DNA from: Novipirellula galeiformis
GTDB lineage: Bacteria > Planctomycetota > Planctomycetia > Pirellulales > Pirellulaceae
Direction: 5' to 3'
DNA length: 64,000 nt
NCBI RefSeq assembly: GCF_007860095.1
Contig: NZ_SJPT01000001.1
Span: 1,254,212-1,318,211, forward strand
Shown one piece after another: positions 1 to 7,487 of the stretch (position 1 is its first letter; each line of letters opens with the position of its first letter). A program made the translations under genes and the position numbers. The notes under the pieces were generated by a model, which was not told the DNA's origin, did no database searches, and saw nothing but the letters and a program-made list of their open reading frames with translations.

Positions 1-1
1 C

Positions 2-268
2 AATTCAGTGATCGAAGCGATGCAGGCGGCGGTGCCGGTGGTGGCCTCGGACATTCCTGGAAACCGGGATTTGGTGATCCCCGAAGTGACCGGCAAACTG
101 GTGGCGGTGGGCGATACGGCCGATTTTGCTCGGCAAACGCTTGAATTGCTGGAAAACCACGAGCTGGGGGCTCGCTACGCTGGAGCGGCCCAGCAGCGGA
201 TCGCCACCGAGTTCACGGTCGAGGCGATGGTGCGAGCTCACGCCGAGTTGTATGGCCGTGGCCACTGA
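2..268 (+). CDS. Glycosyltransferase family 4, C-terminal fragment
   Basis: The reading frame is already open at base 2, so this is the 3' end of a gene that begins before the window; about 88 residues are visible. The segment begins N-S-V-I-E-A-M followed by PVVASDIPGNRDLV, which matches the nucleotide-sugar-binding part of GT4 (GT-B fold) transferases, where the Glu of the E-A-M stretch contacts the donor sugar nucleotide. The final residues form the usual C-terminal helix. It probably transfers a sugar in envelope polysaccharide or glycolipid synthesis; acceptor and sugar cannot be told. The stop codon lies inside the first unit of a 19-bp tandem repeat. Confidence 0.8.
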   Translation, partial: NSVIEAMQAAVPVVASDIPGNRDLVIPEVTGKLVAVGDTADFARQTLELLENHELGARYAGAAQQRIATEFTVEAMVRAHAELYGRGH

Positions 269-331
269 TACGCGCCGTGGCCACTGATACGCGCCGTGGC
301 CAATGATACTCGCCGTGGCCGCTGACACATC
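258..331. repeat. 19-bp tandem repeat starting at a stop codon
   Basis: Units of 19 bp (GTGGCCACTGATACGCGCC) lie at 258-276, 277-295 and 296-314, with a partial unit to about 331. The first two are identical and the later ones carry a few substitutions. The first unit contains the last codons and the TGA of the upstream glycosyltransferase gene. Nothing else is recognised between here and 617. Confidence 0.9.
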
Positions 332-617
332 AAACGGGACCACGCGGTGATTCTCGTAGCAAATCAGCCAGGATTTTTGGTAAGAGGTTCCGTTCGTAAC
401 GATCAGGAGATGATAGGGGGGGCAAAATTGACGGCAAAAGTTAATTTTGACTCAATTACTCGTTGAGCCATGAATCGAGACAGATACCATCGATCTTGTG
501 CTGAGCGTCAAGCACACCGTGTTCATCTAATTCCCTTGGATTCCTTTCCAAAGCCTTTAGGTCACTCACGTCCTTCCCCACGAAGACTACCTACACCATC
601 ATCAGGTACCGCCATCT

Positions 618-1178
618 ATGGATATGAGCGAGACAAGCCAGCCCGCTATCGATGAAGTCGATTTGATGTTGGCGAATGCCCGCTTGCGTGACGAGCTCGA
701 GCCCTATCGTGACGAATCGATCGATAGCTCGTCGATGCACCGGATGCCACTGCAAACTGAAAACGAGTATCTGACTTCGATGTTGGCTTGGGAGCGTGCT
801 CCGGCACTTCCCATCACATCCTGGTTCAATCCTCCGTTGCAATTGCCGACTCCTGATTCGGTTTCCGACAGCACGCTTCCGCGGTTGTTGGCGAACACGA
901 TCGAGCGTTTGTATTCCCAACGCGTCGTTCTCAAGTTCACGGACCATTTATCGGATCGTGAGCTGTACAAAATTATCTATCGCGACATCATGCCATCGTG
1001 TGAGAAAAAACTCGATATTCCTGGCAAGTGCCTGGAATGGCGATGTGTCGAGGATAATGAAACTTGGCTTCGCTTCTATGCGGACGCCGTAGATCGACGT
1101 CGCTTTCAAGAAGAGTACGATGTTGATTTACCGCCTTCAGAGCAACCGAAGTACAAGCGGAATCTACCCGGCAATTAG
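618..1178 (+). CDS. Unknown protein, 186 aa
   Basis: I do not recognise this protein. It is hydrophilic and acidic at the N-terminus, with no signal peptide or membrane segment. The centre and C-terminal half (about 85-170) look folded, with W, C and aromatic residues (ECRCVE-like stretch EWRCVEDNETWLRFY). Codon use resembles the neighbouring genes and the frame is open for the full length, so it is probably a real cytoplasmic protein. An alternative ATG lies two codons downstream at 624; neither has a clear Shine-Dalgarno sequence. It converges on the GT2 gene, leaving a single base between the two stop codons. Confidence 0.6.
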   Translation: MDMSETSQPAIDEVDLMLANARLRDELEPYRDESIDSSSMHRMPLQTENEYLTSMLAWERAPALPITSWFNPPLQLPTPDSVSDSTLPRLLANTIERLYSQRVVLKFTDHLSDRELYKIIYRDIMPSCEKKLDIPGKCLEWRCVEDNETWLRFYADAVDRRRFQEEYDVDLPPSEQPKYKRNLPGN

Positions 1179-1179
1179 C

Positions 1180-2127
1180 CTAACCTTTGCGGTAGATCCA
1201 CATACACGCTAGTGCGGCGACGGCATCTTTCCAACCAATTTTTTTGCCTTCGTCGTACCCTCGGTAATCATAGTTCGTCGGAACTTCTAATAAACGAATC
1301 TGCTTGGCTGCAATCTTTGCTGTGATTTCAGGCTCAAATCCAAAGCGACATTCTTTCAGTGAAATGCTTCTTAGCATTTCACCATCGAACGCCTTGTGGC
1401 AGGTTTCCATGTCGGTCAAACGCAATCCAGTCATCTGGTTGCTTAGCGTCGTCAACATCCAATTGCCCAAACGATGAACCAACGACGGGTCCGTTGAACC
1501 GCCCAGGTAACGCGATCCGTAAACGACATCGGCGTTGCCATCGAGGATCGGCCATATCGCTCTTAGCAAGAACGCGGGATCATATTCGAGATCCGCGTCC
1601 TGGATCGCCACGACCCCTCCTCGGCTATGACGAATCGCCAATCGCACCGCAGACCCTTTGCCATGATTGCGTCGACGCCGAATCACGGTGCGGTTCGCTC
1701 GCGGTGCTAAACCGGCGAGCCACTCGCTCGTTCCATCGGTGCTGCCATCATCGACGACGATCACTTCGGTCGAACGAGGCATCACTTCGTCAATCCGCTC
1801 AAGCACTTTGCCCAGCGTTTCTCGTTCATTGAAAACGGGAACAATGATGGTCAAGTCGTAGTGATCAAGCGGCTCCGCGTGGGCCGCCGCGATCGACGCT
1901 TGGGCGAGAAAGTCGAGTGTGGCTTCGGTGCGGTGAATGACTTCGTCGGTCGAATCGACCAGGTCGATGTCCCAGCAGTCGCTCGCATCGGCCGCTTGAA
2001 AATCCGCCCGTTGGTCACCCGCGCGTGCGCTATCTTGGAGCGGAGATGCGTTCCTGGATTGTGCTTGGATCGCAACGGGGATCGTCTTGAGCCCCAAGTC
2101 AGTAGGGTGCTCGGTTTTGATTGGCAT
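1180..2127 (-). CDS. GT2 glycosyltransferase, dolichyl-phosphate mannosyltransferase-like
   Basis: A GT-A fold GT2 enzyme of the DPM1/polyprenyl-phosphate sugar transferase type. The first ~95 residues are a variable extension. The catalytic domain then opens with the Y-D-L-T-I-I-V-P-V-F-N-E strand, followed by VVDDGSTDGT for nucleotide binding and a D-A-D-L-E-Y-D-P motif that supplies the metal-binding acidic pair. Near the end GFEPEITAKIA and the NYDYRGYDEGKKIGWKD segment are characteristic of this subfamily. It probably loads a sugar from a nucleotide donor onto a lipid-phosphate carrier at the inner membrane. No C-terminal membrane helices are present, as in the short DPM1 class. The exact sugar is unknown. 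Confidence 0.85.
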   Translation of the reverse strand: MPIKTEHPTDLGLKTIPVAIQAQSRNASPLQDSARAGDQRADFQAADASDCWDIDLVDSTDEVIHRTEATLDFLAQASIAAAHAEPLDHYDLTIIVPVFNERETLGKVLERIDEVMPRSTEVIVVDDGSTDGTSEWLAGLAPRANRTVIRRRRNHGKGSAVRLAIRHSRGGVVAIQDADLEYDPAFLLRAIWPILDGNADVVYGSRYLGGSTDPSLVHRLGNWMLTTLSNQMTGLRLTDMETCHKAFDGEMLRSISLKECRFGFEPEITAKIAAKQIRLLEVPTNYDYRGYDEGKKIGWKDAVAALACMWIYRKG

Positions 2128-3014
2128 GCTCAGCTCATTCTCAGGCAGTGATATCGATGGGAATGGGGGGGCTTCCCGCTGTAAACCTGGGCTCTCAATA
2201 TCGCTTGAGTCGGATAATTCGTCTCAACCGGATGCATCTTGCGATGCGGTAACGTAAGTGGTTCCGGTTAATCCGTTTATGCCGCCACCATCGCATGCGG
2301 CGGCATTGCCGTTTCTAAAGCCACCCTTTGGGAATCGGAGGACCCTCCAATGGTGCGGGGCCGTCTGCAGCTAAGTTGTTTCCTTACCGAAAGTGAGGCA
2401 AACCGAAAGTGGGGAGAAGTGCGTCCAATGGAGTGGCTCGCCGTCGTTTGAGACGATGGGGGGCGGTTGGCAATCGATGAATGGAGCCGGAGAGGGAGAT
2501 GGGTTGGGGACCACGCAAGCGTTCTCGGACACGGGAGTGCAATGAATCGTTCTCACGTCCATTCACAGCGGTCGCTCCCGGTGTGGTGCTCAATAGCGTG
2601 GTGCTCAATGACGTGGTGCTCAATGACGCGTTCTTCAATTAAATCGCTCCCAGTTCGCTAACCGCTAGATCCAACCCAGAGCCGTCCGCTACATTATCGA
2701 CCTTGATGACCTTCCGCACCTTGCTGCAGTTTTCGTAACGCGAACCGCGTCCCCACTTGGCTGCCTAGCCCATTTTGACTGACTCTTTTACCTTTTGGTT
2801 AACTCGAAACATCCGCGAGGCTTTCGCGTAAGTTGTTTTCTCACTTACGCTTCCGGTTAATTTACGGCTGACGTTGGCACTGTCCTGCGAAGCCAGGATC
2901 GGGAGGCAACGGAAGTAAGTTTCCCGCACCCGCTGCTGGAAACCGCTGCTGCGGGGTTTTGAACCACGGGGAACCGATACTTTTTTCACGCGATTCCAAC
3001 GCGAAATCGACATT
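2128..3014. other. Long intergenic region with hairpins and short repeats
   Basis: No convincing gene. It holds a hairpin with 8-bp arms at 2279-2286/2299-2306, a 15-bp tandem repeat at 2583-2627, a hairpin with arms GCGTAAGT/ACTTACGC at 2826-2833/2843-2850, and two copies of TTCCGGTTAAT at 2262-2272 and 2851-2861. The last ~200 bases are the probable 5' leader of the antiporter gene. Small open frames here have no family resemblance. Confidence 0.6.
2583..2641. repeat. 15-bp tandem repeat
   Basis: Three adjacent 15-bp units of the form GTGGTGCTCAATGAC occupy 2583-2597, 2598-2612 and 2613-2627. The first differs at two positions, and a decayed fourth unit runs to about 2641. The array lies in the long intergenic region before the antiporter gene. 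Confidence 0.85.
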
Positions 3015-4892
3015 ATGGACCTACTGCTTTATCTAGCCCTAATCCCCTCGCTTGGTGTTGCAGCCCAATGGATTGCGTGGCGAACGGGTTTACCTGGCAT
3101 CTTGCTGCTGTTGTTGTTCGGAGTCCTGTTGGGGCAGTTTGTCCAACCGGATTCGTATCTTGCCGAATTGACCGGGGGCGAGATTGCCAAGGCAGGTCCC
3201 GAGTTATTGTTCCCGATCGTTTCGCTCTCGGTCGCGGTGATCATGTTCGAAGGGGGATTGTCGCTCAAATTTCATGAGCTTCGTGAAGCGGGCAGTGCCG
3301 CGTTTCGGTTAGTGACCCTCGGCGCATTGATTACGTTCTTGGGCACCGCGGTGGCCTCCCATTTCACGCTTGGCTTTGCGTGGCCCATCAGTTTTTTGCT
3401 GGGGGCAATTTTAACGGTGACCGGTCCGACGGTGATTGGCCCGCTGCTTCGGCAAGTCCGGCCGACCCGGCGTGTGGCGTCGACGTTGAAGTGGGAAGGG
3501 ATCGTGATCGACCCGATCGGAGCGGTTTTGGCCGTGCTCGTGTTTGAGAATATTTTGGTGCATTCGTCCGAGCCGAATCTCGGTTCGGCGATTTTTATGC
3601 TTTCCAAAACCATCCTCGTGGGGATGGGACTCGGCTGCGCCGGCGGCGCTTTTCTGACCACAGCATTTCGGCGTTATTGGGTGCCCGATCAACTGCACGG
3701 GATTGGGACGCTTTCGGTCGGGTTGCTGTTATACGCAATCAGTGACCATTTGGCGCACGAGTCCGGTTTGATCACGGTGACCGTGATCGGATTGTGGTTG
3801 ACGAATCAGCGTCACTTTGACATCGAGCACATCATCGAGCTCAAAGAGAACCTACGGACGCTGCTAATCGGTTGTCTGTTTATTGTTCTGGGTTCGCGCG
3901 TGGCCATTGATGATGTGATCGCTCATGGTTGGCATGGTTTGTTGTTTTTGCTGTTGATGATTCTGATCGTGCGGCCGATCTCCGCGTTTGTCTCGCTGTT
4001 GGGCTCGCCGCTTGATTTACGAGAGCGAGCCTTTGTCGCCTCGCTTGCCCCCCGCGGGATCGTCGCTGCGGCGGTTAGCAGTGTTTTTGCGTTGGAAATC
4101 GAACGCCGCGGCGGGGCGTTTGATCTCGCCGGCTCGGATCAACTTGCCACCGTGACGTTTCTGGTCATCGCGGGAACGGTCGCCGTGTACGGGATTGCCG
4201 CTTCGCCCATTGCTCGACTGTTGGGACTTGCCGATGAAAAGTCCAATGGAGCTTTGATTGCGGGTGCGGAACACTGGGTGAGAGACTTTGCCCTGGAGCT
4301 CAATAACGCGGGCGTGCCGGTGATGCTGCTCGACACGAACTACAACAAGGTTTCACAGGCGCGTGTCGCGGGGCTACGAGCGGAGTGCATCAATATTCTT
4401 AACGAGCATGCACGCAAGGATCTGACGGTGGCGGGGATTGGGCGTTTTCTGGCCATGACCCCGAATGATGAAGTCAACTCGCTGGCGGTTCGAGAGTGTC
4501 GTGGGATGTTCGAACGCGCCCAGCTTTATCAGCTTAATTTCAGCGTGAAAAACACGAATTCACGGCGTGAAATGACCCGGAATTTGATGGGGCGACAACT
4601 TTTTCGCGAAGGGTTGACGTTCTCGAAAATTCGCGACCTGCATGAGTCCGGCGCCCTATTCAAAACCACCAAATTGTCCGATTCCTTCAGCTACACTGAC
4701 TTTATTCGTCGGTATAATGAGGTTCCCGAACTGTTGTGTGTGATTTCAAGCGATGGAACCCCGCTGATGAATACGGTCAGCGATCCTTTGAAACCCGAGT
4801 CGGGGCAAACGATTATTTGTCTGGTCACGTCGGTTCCGTTGCCAGTCGAGCATGTGGCGATGGATCCAGAGACCAAGTCGGCAAAAGGATAA
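3015..4892 (+). CDS. CPA1-type Na+/H+ antiporter with RCK-like C-terminal domain
   Basis: Residues 1 to about 405 form a hydrophobic bundle of roughly 12 helices of the monovalent cation:proton antiporter-1 (NhaP/NhaK) family. They include the GP-x-V-x-GPLL segment and a WEGIVIDPIGA segment, whose acidic residues correspond to the ion-binding site of the family. From about 412 the chain becomes soluble: a Rossmann-like TrkA-N/RCK region with VPVMLLDTN and LAMTPNDEVN, which in relatives senses nucleotides and gates transport. It should exchange Na+ or K+ for H+ at the cytoplasmic membrane. The ATG at 3015 fits the start of the first helix; no Shine-Dalgarno sequence is evident. Confidence 0.88.
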   Translation: MDLLLYLALIPSLGVAAQWIAWRTGLPGILLLLLFGVLLGQFVQPDSYLAELTGGEIAKAGPELLFPIVSLSVAVIMFEGGLSLKFHELREAGSAAFRLVTLGALITFLGTAVASHFTLGFAWPISFLLGAILTVTGPTVIGPLLRQVRPTRRVASTLKWEGIVIDPIGAVLAVLVFENILVHSSEPNLGSAIFMLSKTILVGMGLGCAGGAFLTTAFRRYWVPDQLHGIGTLSVGLLLYAISDHLAHESGLITVTVIGLWLTNQRHFDIEHIIELKENLRTLLIGCLFIVLGSRVAIDDVIAHGWHGLLFLLLMILIVRPISAFVSLLGSPLDLRERAFVASLAPRGIVAAAVSSVFALEIERRGGAFDLAGSDQLATVTFLVIAGTVAVYGIAASPIARLLGLADEKSNGALIAGAEHWVRDFALELNNAGVPVMLLDTNYNKVSQARVAGLRAECINILNEHARKDLTVAGIGRFLAMTPNDEVNSLAVRECRGMFERAQLYQLNFSVKNTNSRREMTRNLMGRQLFREGLTFSKIRDLHESGALFKTTKLSDSFSYTDFIRRYNEVPELLCVISSDGTPLMNTVSDPLKPESGQTIICLVTSVPLPVEHVAMDPETKSAKG

Positions 4893-5006
4893 TGCGTTGG
4901 CAAAGCCATTGGTCGCTTTGGCGAAGCGAATGATGACGTTGCGGGACCTGCATGATCCTGGATCCGTAACCCACTTCCCTTCCCTTTCTCGGTCCCTCTC
5001 TTATCG

Positions 5007-5669
5007 ATGTTGATTCCTCCGTTCACGCTACTGCTTGCCCTGCTACCGCTGATTGGCTACCTGATTTTGATCGGTGGCATTCGCGCCTCAGGACGGGCGA
5101 TGATTACGACCGGAGCCCGTGACGTTGCTGCATTAGGGATTGCGATCAGCGGGTTGGTTGCGGTCGGACCCGCGGAATTGTTTTTCCCCACTCCGGCGGC
5201 CAGCATGTTTGGACCCTGGGTTTGGTTTGCGATTGCGACCTTCTACTCGCTTTGCTTGACCCTCATCGCGATCACAAGCCGGCCCAAACTCGTCATCTAT
5301 GGTCGTTCGCCTGAGCAAGTCTTCGAGCCTTTGTTGCAAGCCGCTCGTCGGCTTGATCCTGCGGCGGTCGGCGATGCGACGCGGTGGCAAGTCACGTTGC
5401 CCACGATCCAAGTCCAATTGCGAGTCGATGGCCATCCGGGAGCGGACTCCGCTCAAATATTGGCGTTTGAACCGAATCTCACGCCTCGATTTTGGCATCA
5501 ATTGCAAGGATATCTCCGCGAAGCGGTTCCCCGACAGTCGGTGCCACGCAATTTCGCAGGGTTTTCGATGCTCTTGGCTGCCGCCTGTCTGATCGGTCTT
5601 TTGCTTTGGCATAGCTCCGGTCGAGAAGAGCTTGTCGTTGAGGGCTTTCGTAAATGGTTGTGGCGATGA
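5007..5669 (+). CDS. Unknown membrane protein, 220 aa
   Basis: Not assigned to a known family. Hydrophobic segments lie near residues 3-25, 40-58, 68-90 and 186-203, with a soluble block of about 90 residues between the third and fourth. That block has regular alternation of polar and hydrophobic residues and ends in FWHQLQGYLREAVPR. The fourth helix is followed by a basic tail. It lies 114 bp after the antiporter gene and 47 bp before efpL on the same strand, so co-transcription is plausible. Its role is unknown. Confidence 0.65.
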   Translation: MLIPPFTLLLALLPLIGYLILIGGIRASGRAMITTGARDVAALGIAISGLVAVGPAELFFPTPAASMFGPWVWFAIATFYSLCLTLIAITSRPKLVIYGRSPEQVFEPLLQAARRLDPAAVGDATRWQVTLPTIQVQLRVDGHPGADSAQILAFEPNLTPRFWHQLQGYLREAVPRQSVPRNFAGFSMLLAAACLIGLLLWHSSGREELVVEGFRKWLWR

Positions 5670-5716
5670 AATAATACCGTTGGTCTTTTATTCCCATCCC
5701 TTAGGGGCTGTCCCCA

Positions 5717-6301
5717 ATGAAGGGCAGCTACTCAACCATGCTTGCAAAAGAAGTCAAACCTGGATCCGTCGTGGTCCACGAAGGAAACCCGATCGTCATC
5801 GTTTCGCTGTCGGTTCAATCGCCCTCAGCTCGTGGCGCCGCGACCTTGTACAAATTTCGTGGCCGCAATGTCGTCACGCGAAATAAAGTCGACATCACGT
5901 TCAAAGGAACCGATGTCGTTGCCGAAGCAGATTTTTCCAAACGCAATGTGCAATTGATGTATACCGATCCAACTCATATGTACGTGATGGATCAGGAGAG
6001 TTTTCTGCAATACGACGTGCCCATCGAAGATGCGGAAGAGCAACTTCCGTACATCACCGAAGGGCTCGAAGGCATTCGGGCACTGGTTTACAACGACGAG
6101 TGCGTGGGGATTGAGCTTCCAGCGTCGGTCGAGTTGACGATCAAACAGTGTGACCCAAGTATCAAGGGCAACTCTGCGACCGCTCGGACGAAGCCTGCGA
6201 CCTTGGAAACCGATCTTGTCGTGCACGTCCCCGAATACATCAAAGAAGGGGAGCGAATCAAAGTCGATACCCGCACGGGCGAATTCTTGTCGCGTGCTTA
6301 G
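5717..6301 (+). CDS. efpL: Elongation factor P-like protein EfpL (YeiP)
   Basis: A three-domain EF-P-fold protein. The loop that in canonical EF-P carries the modified lysine here reads S-P-S-A-R-G-A-A-T-L-Y-K, with Arg at the tip, which is the signature of the YeiP/EfpL branch; no modifying enzyme would be needed. Further matches to that branch are the FKGTDVV segment and the ending SATARTKPATLETDLVVHVPEYIKEGERI. EfpL binds the ribosomal E site and relieves stalling at polyproline and other difficult motifs. The ATG at 5717 has an upstream AGGGG; the ATG at 5738 gives a length and Arg position closer to the E. coli protein (Arg 32 versus 33). A strong terminator follows. Confidence 0.88.
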   Translation: MKGSYSTMLAKEVKPGSVVVHEGNPIVIVSLSVQSPSARGAATLYKFRGRNVVTRNKVDITFKGTDVVAEADFSKRNVQLMYTDPTHMYVMDQESFLQYDVPIEDAEEQLPYITEGLEGIRALVYNDECVGIELPASVELTIKQCDPSIKGNSATARTKPATLETDLVVHVPEYIKEGERIKVDTRTGEFLSRA

Positions 6302-6337
6302 GGCTCGCGGGCGACATTTTCGATTCCGCAACACAAC

Positions 6338-6379
6338 CCAACATCGAACGCTCGGCGGCGTTCGATGTTGGCAATTTTT
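6338..6379 (+). terminator. Rho-independent terminator after efpL
   Basis: A 14-bp perfect stem (6338-6351 with 6358-6371, loop TCGGCG) is followed by CAATTTTTA on the + strand. The U-run is on the efpL side only; the convergent gene's transcript has no U-run after the hairpin. Confidence 0.85.
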
Positions 6380-6388
6380 ACCGCAGCT

Positions 6389-7411
6389 CTACAAGGCAGC
6401 GGGCTTTTCAGCGGCGTATTTCACGAACGCTTTCGCGGTTTCGTCGGCATTGAAGTCACCTTGATAAAGGATCACTCGGCAGCGGATCGACATCGTTTCG
6501 CCATCCTTCAGGGTGGTACCTTCTGTTTTATCGCCGCCGTTGAAGTGGTAGTGGCCAAACGGGTTTGCAGCAAACAAACCGTAGGTGCGAACGTGCCAAT
6601 TGCAGGGTGCGGCAAAACTCGACGGATGATAGAAAACGGACATCCCCACGGGCTTGTTATTGACCGGGCCCGAGTAATTTACCCAATTCGATTTCTTGGC
6701 CCAGGCTGCCGAGTCGGTTAGCCCTTCTGCATTGGTGATCTTGCCGCCCTGCTTGGCGTCAACCTTCATGGTGCCAGCGACGCGGATGCCCAAGCTTCCT
6801 TCTTTGGTATCACCGAAGTTCACATCGCCATCGGTCGCGCGCAGGACAACCTCAAAGTCGATGATTCGTTTTCCATCAAGCGTGCGAAAGGTGGTGCGAC
6901 GTGAATCGGACAGCTGGCGTTTTCCTTCGCCGTCATTCCAGTCATTTTCGGTGGTGATGACGACCGCGTTGTGTTTTTTATCGACGGTGGCTTTCCCTGC
7001 AGTTTGGACAATCCGTCCCGCACCTTCATGGGCGTCATCGATCCAGAAATCGACTCCGTTGACCTCGCCGTGCGTGAACCACATTGAACGATGATGGTCG
7101 TGGTCTAATTTTTCGCCCTCGGTTCCCGATTTCATCGGGAAGTCACGCGTCATCCGTTCTCCCCCAGGGCCGATCACGGGATAAATAATCGGGAAACCGT
7201 TTTGGTTCGCGATATAGCCGGCGAACAATTTACCGTTGTCGTAAACGTTCCATCCCTTGGGCGAGTCTTCTTCGGTCACGCTCAACGTGGCGGTAGTCGC
7301 TGCGGTTTCTGCCCATGCATCGGACGAGCCGACCGCTGCGAACGCAACCGAGGCAGACGCGAGGGTAACAAAACGCAGCGATTTAAGTACTTGAGCTTTC
7401 AACTTTTCCAT
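6389..7411 (-). CDS. PmoA-like (DUF6807) exported protein
   Basis: The family, named after a methane-oxygenase annotation, is common in planctomycetes next to carbohydrate or dehydrogenase genes and has no proven activity. The ATG at 7411 is chosen because AGGA lies eight bases before it and it places a standard signal peptide (MEKLKAQVLKSLRF, hydrophobic core, A-W-A cleavage) at the N-terminus. Recognisable features are the YPVIGPGGERMTRDFP segment, the HDHHRSMWF motif near residue 100, rich in possible metal ligands, and the C-terminal NWHVRTYGLFAANPFG. The mature protein should be periplasmic and rich in beta strands. It follows the large PQQ protein on the same strand after 76 bp; a stable hairpin sits at 7448-7475 between them. 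Confidence 0.8.
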   Translation of the reverse strand: MEKLKAQVLKSLRFVTLASASVAFAAVGSSDAWAETAATTATLSVTEEDSPKGWNVYDNGKLFAGYIANQNGFPIIYPVIGPGGERMTRDFPMKSGTEGEKLDHDHHRSMWFTHGEVNGVDFWIDDAHEGAGRIVQTAGKATVDKKHNAVVITTENDWNDGEGKRQLSDSRRTTFRTLDGKRIIDFEVVLRATDGDVNFGDTKEGSLGIRVAGTMKVDAKQGGKITNAEGLTDSAAWAKKSNWVNYSGPVNNKPVGMSVFYHPSSFAAPCNWHVRTYGLFAANPFGHYHFNGGDKTEGTTLKDGETMSIRCRVILYQGDFNADETAKAFVKYAAEKPAAL

Positions 7412-7487
7412 GGTCGTTCCTAGGGAGTAAAACAAAGTGGTCATTCAGCGGAACCTGGCAAGCCGGGCTCCGCCGATTGATATGGGG

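Noticed and set aside
7448-7475. Terminator between the PQQ and PmoA-like genes
   Set aside because: There is a good hairpin on the minus strand but no U-run, so it is more likely a transcript-stabilising or incidental structure.
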